A program made the position numbers and the translations under genes. 64,000 nt of DNA from Pseudomonas sp. SCA2728.1_7 (GTDB lineage Bacteria; Pseudomonadota; Gammaproteobacteria; Pseudomonadales; Pseudomonadaceae): assembly GCF_018138145.1 (NCBI RefSeq), contig NZ_CP073104.1:1116001-1180000 (forward strand), in the 5' to 3' direction. Each line of letters begins with the position of its first letter. Positions within the stretch are counted from its first letter, which is position 1. The notes beneath the pieces were generated by a model. That model saw only the letters and a list, made by a program, of their open reading frames with translations, searched no databases and was not told the origin of the DNA. Of this stretch, positions 8,255 through 16,722 are shown piece by piece.

Positions 8255-9676
8255 CCATCCCTTTCAAGGTCTTCGGTAAAATCCCCTGAAATTTCATTCA
8301 GGGATCCCCAAACGATGTGGGCCGATGTTCTAGCGCGTTTCGAGAAAAAAGCACCTGCCAGTGTCATGGCTAAATTGGCTCTGGAGCAGGCTATTGCCCC
8401 TGAGTGGGTCGATCAGGTTTTCGAAGAGCATCGGCAACGGCAGTATTCTCGTGAGCTGCTGTTCTCGACCATCATCAAGCTGATGTCCCTTGTTTCATTG
8501 GGCCTGAAGCCATCCCTGCACGCCGCCGCGCGGCAACTGGAAGATCTTCCTGTCAGTTTGGCGGCTCTCTACGACAAGATCAGTCGTACCGAGCCGGCGC
8601 TGTTGCGCGCCCTGGTTACGGGCTGCGCTCAACGCCTGACTCCAACCATAAAAGAGCTGGGTTGCACGACGATGCTGCCGGGTTGGCAGGTTCGGGTAGT
8701 GGACGGTAATCACTTGGCATCCACTGAGAAACGTCTGGGAGCTTTACGTCACGAGCGCGGCGCCGCTCGTCCCGGTTTTTCGGTGGTGGCCTACGACCCC
8801 GACCTCGATCAGGTCATCGACCTTCAGGCGTGTGAGGATGCCTACGCAAGCGAGCGTGTTTGCGTGCTGCCGCTGTTGGCTGATGCCGAGCCGGGCCAAG
8901 TGTGGTTGGCTGATCGACTCTATTGCACGCTCCCGGTCATGGAAGCTTGTGAGCAGGCCCAGACCTCCTTTGTCATTCGCCAGCAAGCCAAGCATCCACG
9001 CTTGATTCAAGAAGGTGAGTGGCAAGAGCCGGTGCCTGTGGAAACAGGCACTGTGCGTGAGCAGATCATCCAGGTCAGAGGCGGTTACCAATGTCGGCGT
9101 GTCGAACTGACGCTTCATTCGCCAACGGACTCGGGAGACAGCAGCTTGATGTTCTGGAGCAACCTACCCCAAAGCGTCAGTGCACAGCAGATCGCAGAGC
9201 TCTATCGCCGCCGCTGGAGCATTGAAGGTATGTTCCAGCGACTGGAAGCGATTCTGGAAAGTGAAATCGAAACCCTTGGCAGCCCAAAGGCTGCCTTGCT
9301 CGGGTTCGCCACTGCGGTATTGGCCTACAACGTCCTGGCCGTCCTCAAACGAAGTGTCGAGCAAGCTCACCGGGAGACTCAGCCTGAAGGATGGGAAGCC
9401 TCCATCTATCACTTGGCGGTTCAGGTCAGGAGTGGTTATGAGGGAATGCAGATTGCGCTGCCCTCGGAATATCTTCCCGTTGTCCCTCTGGAGCAACTGG
9501 CCCAACGCTTGTTGGAGCTGGCCAGAAACATCCAGCCCAAACAAGTTGCGAAAAGCCCCCGCGGCCCCAAGGTGCCTAAACCCAAGACATGGGTTCAAGG
9601 TACAGCGGTCCATGCTCATGTCTCAACGGACAGAGTTATCAAGGCTGCCAAAACGAAAAGACCTTGAAAGGGATGG
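8255..9676. mobile_element. Complete IS4-family insertion sequence
   Basis: The element is 1.42 kb with perfect 19-bp terminal inverted repeats: CCATCCCTTTCAAGGTCTT at 8255-8273 and its complement at 9658-9676. It is flanked by a direct repeat CCGTAAGGG (8246-8254 and 9677-9685; one more G of ambiguity), which fits the 9-12 bp target duplications of IS4-family elements. It holds one intact transposase gene. Intact ends and duplication suggest a recent insertion. Confidence 0.9.
8315..9667 (+). CDS. IS4-family DDE transposase
   Basis: This 450-aa transposase appears intact. The catalytic triad is visible as D130 (VVDGNHLAST), D200 (WLADRLYC) and E304 within the YREK-type signature YRRRWSIEG (residues 297-305), which defines the IS4 family. 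An N-terminal helical DNA-binding region precedes the RNase H-like fold, and the C-terminal tail is basic (SPRGPKVPKPKTW). The start ATG lies 60 nt inside the left inverted repeat and the stop lies within the right one. Confidence 0.93.
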   Translation: MWADVLARFEKKAPASVMAKLALEQAIAPEWVDQVFEEHRQRQYSRELLFSTIIKLMSLVSLGLKPSLHAAARQLEDLPVSLAALYDKISRTEPALLRALVTGCAQRLTPTIKELGCTTMLPGWQVRVVDGNHLASTEKRLGALRHERGAARPGFSVVAYDPDLDQVIDLQACEDAYASERVCVLPLLADAEPGQVWLADRLYCTLPVMEACEQAQTSFVIRQQAKHPRLIQEGEWQEPVPVETGTVREQIIQVRGGYQCRRVELTLHSPTDSGDSSLMFWSNLPQSVSAQQIAELYRRRWSIEGMFQRLEAILESEIETLGSPKAALLGFATAVLAYNVLAVLKRSVEQAHRETQPEGWEASIYHLAVQVRSGYEGMQIALPSEYLPVVPLEQLAQRLLELARNIQPKQVAKSPRGPKVPKPKTWVQGTAVHAHVSTDRVIKAAKTKRP

Positions 9677-9727
9677 CCGTAAGGGCGGAACCGTAATCAG
9701 CAACACCCGCAGCAACGGATAAGCCCC
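9677..9727. repeat. Right inverted-repeat arm, second part beyond the IS
   Basis: It continues the arm interrupted at 8254 (CCGTAAGGGCGGAACCG...CCGCAGCAACGGATAAGCCCC) and matches the reverse complement of 7160-7210. Confidence 0.65.
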
Positions 9728-9769
9728 CCACAAAATTGACTAAAATCCCCAACCCATGCTCTCCTACAC

Positions 9770-9975
9770 AACTTGTTACGGGTGCCCTTCACAGGGTGAA
9801 ACGGGAAACCGGTGAATCATGTGCTTTACTCAAGCCCATGTCAGTCCGGTGCTGCCCCCGCAACGGTAAGCGAGCGAAGCGTCAAAACCACTGTGTCAGC
9901 AAGACATGGGAAGGTGACGCTTGCAGGTCGGCCTGACGCCAACCCCTCGTGAGCCCGGAGACCGGCCCGCAACAC
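9770..9975 (+). promoter_or_regulatory. Cobalamin (B12) riboswitch upstream of cbtB
   Basis: Seen in order: GGGTGCCCTTCACAGGGTGA, GGGAAACCGGTGAATC, GGTGCTGCCCCCGCAACGGT and the B12 box GAGCCCGGAGACCGGCC (about 9951-9967). Together these are the conserved elements of a class I cobalamin riboswitch. It controls the cbtB-cbtA-cobE-cobM operon and is divergent from the cobW riboswitch across the island. Confidence 0.95.
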
Positions 9976-10037
9976 ACAGCCCGCACCTCGTGCGTCGCTG
10001 AACATAACAAACCCGCGGTGGGCGGGCGCTGTTCGAA

Positions 10038-10066
10038 CCTCTGCGAGCCCGACCCGCAGGGGTTTT
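10038..10066 (+). terminator. Candidate riboswitch-controlled terminator before cbtB
   Basis: CCTCTGCG (10038-10045) pairs with CGCAGGGG (10055-10062) and is followed by TTTT. It sits between the B12 riboswitch and the cbtB start, so it may be the transcription-attenuation platform. The U-tract is short. Confidence 0.5.
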
Positions 10067-10108
10067 CATGCGCTCGATTCACCCACTGACATTCCAGAGG
10101 GAAGCGCC

Positions 10109-10306
10109 ATGTCGATCATCAGCAGCACCGGCAGCAACACGGACAAAATTTCCAGCACCGCCACCCTGAGCCAACGCCTGACCGCCGCGATCTTCGCGTC
10201 GATCCTTGGTGCCAGCCTGGTCTACTTCGCCGGTTTCTCGCACATCGAAGCGGTGCACAACGCCGCCCACGATACCCGCCACAGCGCCGCGTTCCCGTGC
10301 CACTGA
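10109..10306 (+). CDS. cbtB: CbtB, small subunit of the predicted cobalt transporter
   Basis: This 65-aa membrane protein has one hydrophobic helix (about residues 24-43, LTAAIFASILGASLVYFAGF) followed by a His-rich C-terminus (HIEAVHNAAHDTRHSAAFPCH). That is the hallmark of CbtB, whose terminal histidines are thought to bind Co2+. A GAGGGAAG Shine-Dalgarno lies just before the ATG. It is the first gene after the B12 riboswitch and is followed by cbtA after 11 nt. Confidence 0.95.
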   Translation: MSIISSTGSNTDKISSTATLSQRLTAAIFASILGASLVYFAGFSHIEAVHNAAHDTRHSAAFPCH

Positions 10307-10317
10307 GACCTGTCGAC

Positions 10318-11016
10318 ATGATCAAGCGTATTGCGCAAACCGCAGGTTTCACCGGTCTGCTGGCCGCCCTGCTCCTCACCCTGCTGCAAAGCTTTTGGGT
10401 CTCGCCGCTGATTCTGCAGGCGGAAACCTTCGAGAAGTCCGAGCCGGTGGCGGTTCACGAACACGCCGCTGGCGTGGCTGCGCACACCCACGACGCCGAA
10501 GCCTGGGAGCCGGAAGACGGCTGGCAGCGCGTGGTCTCGACCACAGGCGGCAATCTGGTGGTTGCGGTGGGTTTCGCCCTGATGCTCGCGGGCCTCTACA
10601 CCCTGCGCGCACCGACCAAAACCTCGCAAGGCTTGCTCTGGGGCCTGGCTGGTTACGCGACATTCGTACTGGCACCGACGATGGGCCTGCCACCCGAATT
10701 GCCGGGCACTGCCGCTGCTGATCTGGCTTCACGCCAGATGTGGTGGATCGGCACCGCCGCTTCGACCGCTGTCGGCCTGTCGCTGATTGCATTCAGCCGC
10801 CACTGGCTGATGAAAATCCTCGGCGTGGCCATCCTCGCCGTGCCGCACGTGATCGGCGCACCGCAGCCGGAAGTGCATTCGATGCTCGCGCCGGAGGCAT
10901 TGGAAGCCCAGTTCAAAATCGCTTCGCAGTTGACCAACGTGGCGTTCTGGCTGGCCCTGGGCCTGATCAGCGCCTGGTTGTTCCGCCGCAAAAGCGATGG
11001 TCAATACCACGCATGA
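10318..11016 (+). CDS. cbtA: CbtA, membrane subunit of the predicted cobalt transporter
   Basis: This is a 232-aa polytopic protein with about five hydrophobic segments, starting with MIKRIAQTAGFTGLLAALLL. A His-rich loop (HEHAAGVAAHTHDAEAW) follows helix 1 and could capture cobalt. The family is defined by its linkage to cbtB and B12 riboswitches, which holds here. An upstream GTG at 10297 would overlap the cbtB end, so the ATG at 10318 is preferred. The stop overlaps the cobE start (ATGA). Confidence 0.93.
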   Translation: MIKRIAQTAGFTGLLAALLLTLLQSFWVSPLILQAETFEKSEPVAVHEHAAGVAAHTHDAEAWEPEDGWQRVVSTTGGNLVVAVGFALMLAGLYTLRAPTKTSQGLLWGLAGYATFVLAPTMGLPPELPGTAAADLASRQMWWIGTAASTAVGLSLIAFSRHWLMKILGVAILAVPHVIGAPQPEVHSMLAPEALEAQFKIASQLTNVAFWLALGLISAWLFRRKSDGQYHA

Positions 11017-11426
11017 CCGATGACAGCACAGCGCCGACCTTTGTAGTCGGCCTGGGCTGCCAGCGCGGCTGCCCGGCCAGCACGCTGCGCGCACTACTCG
11101 ATCAGGCGTTGCAGGCACATCGCATCGACCTTGAAGCGGTCAAGGCCTTGGCCAGCATCGACTTGAAGCGCGATGAACCGGGTCTGCAAGAACTTGCTGC
11201 ACAACTGGCCCTGCCCTTGCTGTACTTCAGCAGCGAGGAATTGGCCAGTTATCAGCAACGACTCAGCCACCATTCGCAGATCGCCTACGAACGCACCGGT
11301 TGCTACGGCGTGGCGGAAAGTGCAGCGTTAGCACTCGCCGAACAGTTGATCCAGGCACCGGCAAAACTGCTGATTTCCCGGCAAAAATACGCTCAGGCCA
11401 CGTTGGCATTGGCCGGCGCAGCGTAA
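11013..11426 (+). CDS. cobE: CobE/CbiG C-terminal-domain cobalamin biosynthesis protein
   Basis: This 137-aa protein resembles CobE, equivalent to the C-terminal domain of CbiG. It begins TFVVGLGCQRGCP and has the family's S..LKRDEPGL..LA and GVAESAAL segments. CobE is needed in aerobic B12 synthesis but its exact reaction is unsettled. The ATG at 11013 overlaps the cbtA stop in ATGA, indicating translational coupling. Longer readings in this frame start inside cbtA and are rejected. Confidence 0.9.
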   Translation: MTDDSTAPTFVVGLGCQRGCPASTLRALLDQALQAHRIDLEAVKALASIDLKRDEPGLQELAAQLALPLLYFSSEELASYQQRLSHHSQIAYERTGCYGVAESAALALAEQLIQAPAKLLISRQKYAQATLALAGAA

Positions 11427-11507
11427 AATCCCGATAATCCCTGCCATCGATCATGAGCAATCTTCATCTGAAGCCATTGCTGCGCCTCTTTTTCACAGGA
11501 TTCTACG

Positions 11508-12254
11508 ATGACCGTCTACTTCATCGGCGCCGGCCCCGGCGACCCGGAACTGATCACCGTCAAAGGCCAGCGGCTGATCCGCAGTTGCCCGGTGATTATC
11601 TATGCAGGCTCGCTGGTGCCGGCGGCGGTGCTCGACGGCCATCAAGCCGAGACGGTGGTCAACAGCGCTGAACTGCATCTGGAGCAGATCATCGACCTGA
11701 TCAAGACCGCGCATGCCAAGGGCCAGGATGTGGCGCGGGTGCACTCCGGCGACCCGAGTCTGTACGGTGCGATTGGTGAGCAGATTCGTTACCTGCGTGA
11801 GCTGAATATTCCGTTCGAGATCATTCCCGGGGTGACGGCGACGGCAGCCTGTGCGGCGTTGCTAGGTGCGGAACTGACCCTGCCGGACGTCTCGCAAAGC
11901 GTGATTCTGACCCGTTACGCCGACAAGACCGCCATGCCGGCAGGCGAAGAACTCGGCAGTCTGGCGCAGCATGGCGCGACCATGGCGATTCATCTGGGCG
12001 TCAACCATCTGCAGAAGATTCTGGCGGAACTGCTGCCGCATTACGGCGCGGACTGCCCGATTGCGGTGATTCACCGGGCGACGTGGCCGGATCAGGATTG
12101 GGTGGTGGGGACGCTGGCGAATATCGCTGGGAAGGTCGAGGCCAAAGGGTTTCGGCGTACGGCGTTGATTCTGGTTGGGCGCGTTTTGGGCAGTGAGGTG
12201 TTTAGCGAGTCATCGCTGTATCGCGCCGGGCATGCTCATCTCTATCGCCCATAA
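11508..12254 (+). CDS. cobM: Precorrin-4 C11-methyltransferase
   Basis: CobM/CbiF (248 aa) transfers a methyl group from SAM to C-11 of precorrin-4. The N-terminus MTVYFIGAGPGDPELIT is the tetrapyrrole methylase SAM-binding start. The segments RVHSGDPSLYGAIGEQ and IPGVTATAACAALLGAELTLP are family hallmarks. A TCACAGGATT weak SD lies before the ATG. It is the last gene of the cbtBA-cobE-cobM operon, 81 nt after cobE, and is followed by a REPIN and a two-way terminator. Confidence 0.96.
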   Translation: MTVYFIGAGPGDPELITVKGQRLIRSCPVIIYAGSLVPAAVLDGHQAETVVNSAELHLEQIIDLIKTAHAKGQDVARVHSGDPSLYGAIGEQIRYLRELNIPFEIIPGVTATAACAALLGAELTLPDVSQSVILTRYADKTAMPAGEELGSLAQHGATMAIHLGVNHLQKILAELLPHYGADCPIAVIHRATWPDQDWVVGTLANIAGKVEAKGFRRTALILVGRVLGSEVFSESSLYRAGHAHLYRP

Positions 12255-12261
12255 AGGCCCC

Positions 12262-12326
12262 TTCGCGAGCAGGCTCGCTCCCACATTTGATCGCATTCCA
12301 AAGGTGGGAGCGAGCCTGCTCGCGAA
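12262..12326. repeat. REPIN downstream of cobM
   Basis: Inverted REP arms TTCGCGAGCAGGCTCGCTCC (from 12262) and GGGAGCGAGCCTGCTCGCGA (to 12326) have a short 20-bp spacer. Confidence 0.93.
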
Positions 12327-12363
12327 GGCGTCGGTACATTTCATCCATAAAAAACTCACCCAT

Positions 12364-12394
12364 AAAAAAACGGCGCTCACGGGGCGCCGTTTTT
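12364..12394. terminator. Bidirectional terminator between cobM and nfuA
   Basis: Stem CGGCGC/GCGCCG with a GC-rich loop is flanked by A7 on the left and T5 on the right, so it can end both the plus-strand cobM and the minus-strand nfuA transcripts. Confidence 0.8.
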
Positions 12395-12413
12395 CATGTC
12401 CGCAGCGAACACC

Positions 12414-13055
<642 letters not shown>

Positions 13056-14078
13056 CTAGTATTTTTGTCGGGAAAGATTCTCGTCCGCCCCGTCGTCGAT
13101 CCGCGCCTTGAGCCAGCGATAGCTGCGTTTTTCCACCCATTCGTAGCTCAGCCAGGAACCGACGCCGATGGCCAGCGCGCACACGACAAACATCAAATAC
13201 GGATTGATACCGTAGCGCCGGGCCAGATATCCGCCTGCCGACAACACCAGAACGTGCATCAGATACACCGAATACGAGCAATCGCCGAGCAGTTTGAGGA
13301 CACGACTGCGCTCGACATAACGCTCAAGGGAAATACACGCCATCACCAGCAGCGCACTCGGCACGCCCCAGTTGAGCAGCCTCGGCGCCGGTGCCAAATG
13401 ATAAATCGCCAGCAACGCCGCGATGATGGCTGCCAGTGGCAGCCACAGTCCCGCGCCGATCCAGCCCCGGCGATAGAGCATGCCGATGCCGATCCCCAGC
13501 AGAAACTCATAGACGATGTCCGAACGGTAAAACTCGCTGATCCAGCCAAACCCGGTCCACGCCTGACACACGGCAAACAGCAGCGCCGCGACCACCAGCA
13601 GGCGCACCTGCAGACGGAACAGCAACGCCCAGGCAAACAACACGTAAAACAGGATTTCGTAATTCAGCGTCCAGCCGACATTCAGCGTCGGATAGAGGCC
13701 GTAGCCGCCGGGGTTCTCAGTCGGAATGAACAGCAACGACAGCAGCAAATGGCTCCAGTCCACAGACTGATCCGGCAGCAACGGCTGGGCGAACACCACC
13801 AGCAGCGCCATCAACAGCGTGTACAGCCAATACGCCGGGACAATGCGAAACAGCCGATACAACAGAAAACGCGCGGGTGGCAGCGGTTTGTTTTCGGTCG
13901 AGAGGAAAATCACCAGACCGCTGATGACGAAGAAGATATCGACGCCTACCGCGCCCTTGTCGATGAACAGCTGCCCGATTGGCCCGCGTGCTTTGAAGTC
14001 AAAGAAAATCTGCATGAAGTGGTGGCAGACCACCGTCCACGCGGCAAGCGCACGCAGGGCTTGCACTGAAATCAACAT
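13056..14078 (-). CDS. Acyltransferase family 3 (OafA/YrhL type) membrane protein
   Basis: This is a 340-aa integral membrane O-acyltransferase. It starts MLISVQALRALAAWTVVCHHF, the family's N-terminal R and H motif. GAVGVDIFFVISGLVIF follows (about residues 42-58), then about ten hydrophobic segments. Such proteins acylate sugars of surface polysaccharides or lipids; the substrate here is unknown. The frame stays open to 14258, but that part is translated REPIN, so the ATG at 14078 (with GGAGCGGCC before it) is the better start. No polysaccharide genes adjoin it. Confidence 0.9.
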   Translation of the reverse strand: MLISVQALRALAAWTVVCHHFMQIFFDFKARGPIGQLFIDKGAVGVDIFFVISGLVIFLSTENKPLPPARFLLYRLFRIVPAYWLYTLLMALLVVFAQPLLPDQSVDWSHLLLSLLFIPTENPGGYGLYPTLNVGWTLNYEILFYVLFAWALLFRLQVRLLVVAALLFAVCQAWTGFGWISEFYRSDIVYEFLLGIGIGMLYRRGWIGAGLWLPLAAIIAALLAIYHLAPAPRLLNWGVPSALLVMACISLERYVERSRVLKLLGDCSYSVYLMHVLVLSAGGYLARRYGINPYLMFVVCALAIGVGSWLSYEWVEKRSYRWLKARIDDGADENLSRQKY

Positions 14079-14121
14079 CGGCCGCTCCCGATCATAATTC
14101 CTGAAACCACCGCAGACCCCT

Positions 14122-14211
14122 TGTAGGAGTGAGCCTGCTCGCGATGGCGGCGGCACATTCAACATCTCCAGTGCCTGATTCTCCGCTATCGCGAGCAGGC
14201 TCACTCCTACA
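14122..14211. repeat. REPIN between the acyltransferase gene and cti
   Basis: Arms TGTAGGAGTGAGCCTGCTCG (from 14122) and its complement (to 14211) enclose about 42 bp. Confidence 0.94.
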
Positions 14212-14262
14212 GGGGTTTTGCGGTGTCGCTTGAAGTTGGGACAGCATCCTCGCCTCAAACGA

Positions 14263-16569
14263 TCAAAGATTCTCGTAGCGGTTCATGTCCAGCACGCCCT
14301 CTTCCACCGGATCGGTTTCGTGGATGTACTGACTCAAATCGTGGAAATAGAACCAGAATTGCGGATGACTGCGGCGGATCCCCCAGCGTTCGACGATTTT
14401 CTCGAAGCGGTTGGCATCCTTGGCGTTTTCCATTGCATCGACAAACGCCGGCACCTGATCGGCCGGGACATTAAAGATGAAGTTCGGATAGCTGCTGAGC
14501 ACGCCCGGGTAAATGGTCAGCGTATCCAGCCCGGGCTGATAACGCCGTGACTCGCCGAGCAGGAACGCCACGTTACTGTGCGCGCGGTTGCGCAACAGGC
14601 TGTAGACCTCGCGTTTGCCGCTGGCGGTTTCAATGCGCAGCATCGTCGCTTCCGGGAGCTGATCAATCACCTTCAAACCGGCGGCCGGGCGCGAAGTCAG
14701 TCGGCTCAACGCCTGTTCGGCATTTTGCAGCGCCGGGTCGATATTCGGCCGCGAGCAATAAGCGCCGTCGCAACGGTTGATCGGATCGGGCCGCGCATTG
14801 AGATCGCCGTAACGCGCCAGCAATTGCATGGCGAAGTCGTATTTCGGGTCTTTCTCATCGAGCTTCAACGCGGTCGGCTTATCGTCGTCAATCGCCTCGT
14901 AATCGAGCCACATCTTGAACTGGCCACCGTTCTGGTACCAATCGTCGAGATAGTCTTCGCGCGAATCAGCGGGCATCAGGCGCAGGAAGTTCTGCTCGGC
15001 GCCGTTGCGTATCAGGTCGAAATACAGACGGGTTTGCGCCTGATGGGAGACGTTGCCGAACACATCGAAGTTGACCGCCAACTGGTAATAGGTGCGTTCC
15101 AGCAGCGGATAGTCAAACAGCCACATCGTCTGCGGCACCTCGCCAATCAGGCCTTTGGTCACCGAAGCGCTGTCGAAGTGGCGAAAAATGCTCAGCAAGG
15201 CGTTGTCGTTGCCGGCCCACAGGGTCGACCAGCTCGGCGCGGGGAGATCGGCGTAGCTGTCGCGGCGCAGAGCCTCATATTCATTGCGCTTGTCGCGGTA
15301 GTTGCGCCACAGGCTCAACACGCTGCCGACATCGTCGTTCTGCCCCGGCATGGCCAACAGCGGCGTGGCCTGGCCGCGATAGTTCGGGTCGGTGATATAG
15401 AGGTCGTGTTCCGGTGCCTGGAACAGTGCCCAGAAGTTGTCGCGGATCACGTCGGTCGCAATCTGTCCACGGCACACCGGGCCGCGAATAAACGTGCGGA
15501 CGAAGTATTCGGCGTTGTCGAGCATGAACTGGTAACGCGCCTGCGCCGGAATCGCTTCGAACGTCGCGAAGGGATTGGCACGGCTCTGCGGGCCGTAACC
15601 GGGCAACGCATTGACCTGCCAGTTGCCGCTGTAAAACAGGCTTTTCACCCGCGCCATCTTCGCCGCGCTCAGCGGATAGGTGATGTGGGTTTTATGCACG
15701 ATCACACCCTGCACCGGCCACAAACGGTAATACACCTGAGTGCCCGGATCGTCGTTGGGGCGGCGAGTGGCGATAAGGTCGATCGGCTGCCCGCTCGGTG
15801 TGCGCGAACGCACCCACTGGAAGTAATGCCCCGGCTCGCCATCCTTGAAATAGATGTGCGCGAGGTACAAGTGCTCGTAAAGCCAGCGTCCGACCAGACT
15901 CTGCCGGGCGCTGGGGGTATTGAGCAGGTTTTCCCACTGGACGATTTGCAGCGCCTCTTTCGCGCTCGGCGCCAGGCCTTGCTCGTCAATCGGCGCACCC
16001 GAGGCCAGCCAGCGCTGCAGCGTCTGATATTGCTGATCGGTCAGCCCGGTCACCGCCAGCGGCATGCCTTCTTTCGGATGGGCACCGGCGTAGCCCTCAA
16101 ACTCGGCGGGCAGCGAGCACATGTTCTCGCGGTTCAGGCCCAGCACAATCTCTTCCGGGAGTTTGGCGTTTGGCGTCAGCGGCGTCTTGTGCCCGAGTTC
16201 GAGCATGCGCGCCATCAGCGCCGCCTGACTGCCCTGCGCATCGAGCACCGAATAGAAGTCTTTCTGCTGCCAGGCACGTTTACCGAAGGCGTCGTAAAAC
16301 AGCCGGGTGGTCGGTGCCGCTTGTGTGCGCTCGCCATCGTAAACCGGCATCTTGCTGGCGCCACGGGCCGCGCCCTCGCCGCTGCCCAGGTTGAGCTGAC
16401 AGGCCGAGTCGTAGCACGCATGGCAGGCCACGCACTTCTCGGTGAAGATTGGCTGGATGTCGCGGACGTACGAAATCGACTGAGAAATCGCCGGCACAGT
16501 CGCTGGCTCTTGCGCCACGGCGCCCCAGCTGAGAAACAGCAACACAAAACCAATGACGCGGTAAGACAT
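14263..16569 (-). CDS. cti: Periplasmic fatty acid cis/trans isomerase
   Basis: Cti (768 aa) converts cis- to trans-unsaturated acyl chains of membrane phospholipids, a fast response of Pseudomonas to solvents and heat. A signal peptide (residues 1-19, ending WGAVAQ) and a c-type heme motif CVACH (C46-H50) near the mature N-terminus are both visible and characteristic of the enzyme. The length is as expected. It is transcribed alone and divergently from metH, with 153 nt between them. Confidence 0.97.
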   Translation of the reverse strand: MSYRVIGFVLLFLSWGAVAQEPATVPAISQSISYVRDIQPIFTEKCVACHACYDSACQLNLGSGEGAARGASKMPVYDGERTQAAPTTRLFYDAFGKRAWQQKDFYSVLDAQGSQAALMARMLELGHKTPLTPNAKLPEEIVLGLNRENMCSLPAEFEGYAGAHPKEGMPLAVTGLTDQQYQTLQRWLASGAPIDEQGLAPSAKEALQIVQWENLLNTPSARQSLVGRWLYEHLYLAHIYFKDGEPGHYFQWVRSRTPSGQPIDLIATRRPNDDPGTQVYYRLWPVQGVIVHKTHITYPLSAAKMARVKSLFYSGNWQVNALPGYGPQSRANPFATFEAIPAQARYQFMLDNAEYFVRTFIRGPVCRGQIATDVIRDNFWALFQAPEHDLYITDPNYRGQATPLLAMPGQNDDVGSVLSLWRNYRDKRNEYEALRRDSYADLPAPSWSTLWAGNDNALLSIFRHFDSASVTKGLIGEVPQTMWLFDYPLLERTYYQLAVNFDVFGNVSHQAQTRLYFDLIRNGAEQNFLRLMPADSREDYLDDWYQNGGQFKMWLDYEAIDDDKPTALKLDEKDPKYDFAMQLLARYGDLNARPDPINRCDGAYCSRPNIDPALQNAEQALSRLTSRPAAGLKVIDQLPEATMLRIETASGKREVYSLLRNRAHSNVAFLLGESRRYQPGLDTLTIYPGVLSSYPNFIFNVPADQVPAFVDAMENAKDANRFEKIVERWGIRRSHPQFWFYFHDLSQYIHETDPVEEGVLDMNRYENL

Positions 16570-16680
16570 GCTGCTGATCCCGATTTAAAAAAACGCCGCG
16601 ATTCTACAGTATGACGCTCGTACCAACATGAGCGATATTCATGCAAAAGCCCCGCATGCTCCAAAAGCGCACAGGTTTGC

Positions 16681-16722
16681 TATGATCCCGCTCCTTCGTA
16701 ATGGTCTTTCCGAGTAGTCCAA
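16681..16722 (+). promoter_or_regulatory. metH promoter -10 and leader motif
   Basis: TATGAT at 16681-16686 resembles a sigma-70 -10 box; no good -35 is seen. The leader ends TTTCCGAGTAGTCCAA directly against the metH ATG, and no Shine-Dalgarno is evident. The same 16-mer, with one change, occurs in the cysI leader at 22399-22414. Confidence 0.4.

Noticed and set aside
14079..14258. N-terminal extension of the acyltransferase
   Set aside because: The extension is translated REPIN sequence; the internal ATG at 14078 starts the conserved family motif.
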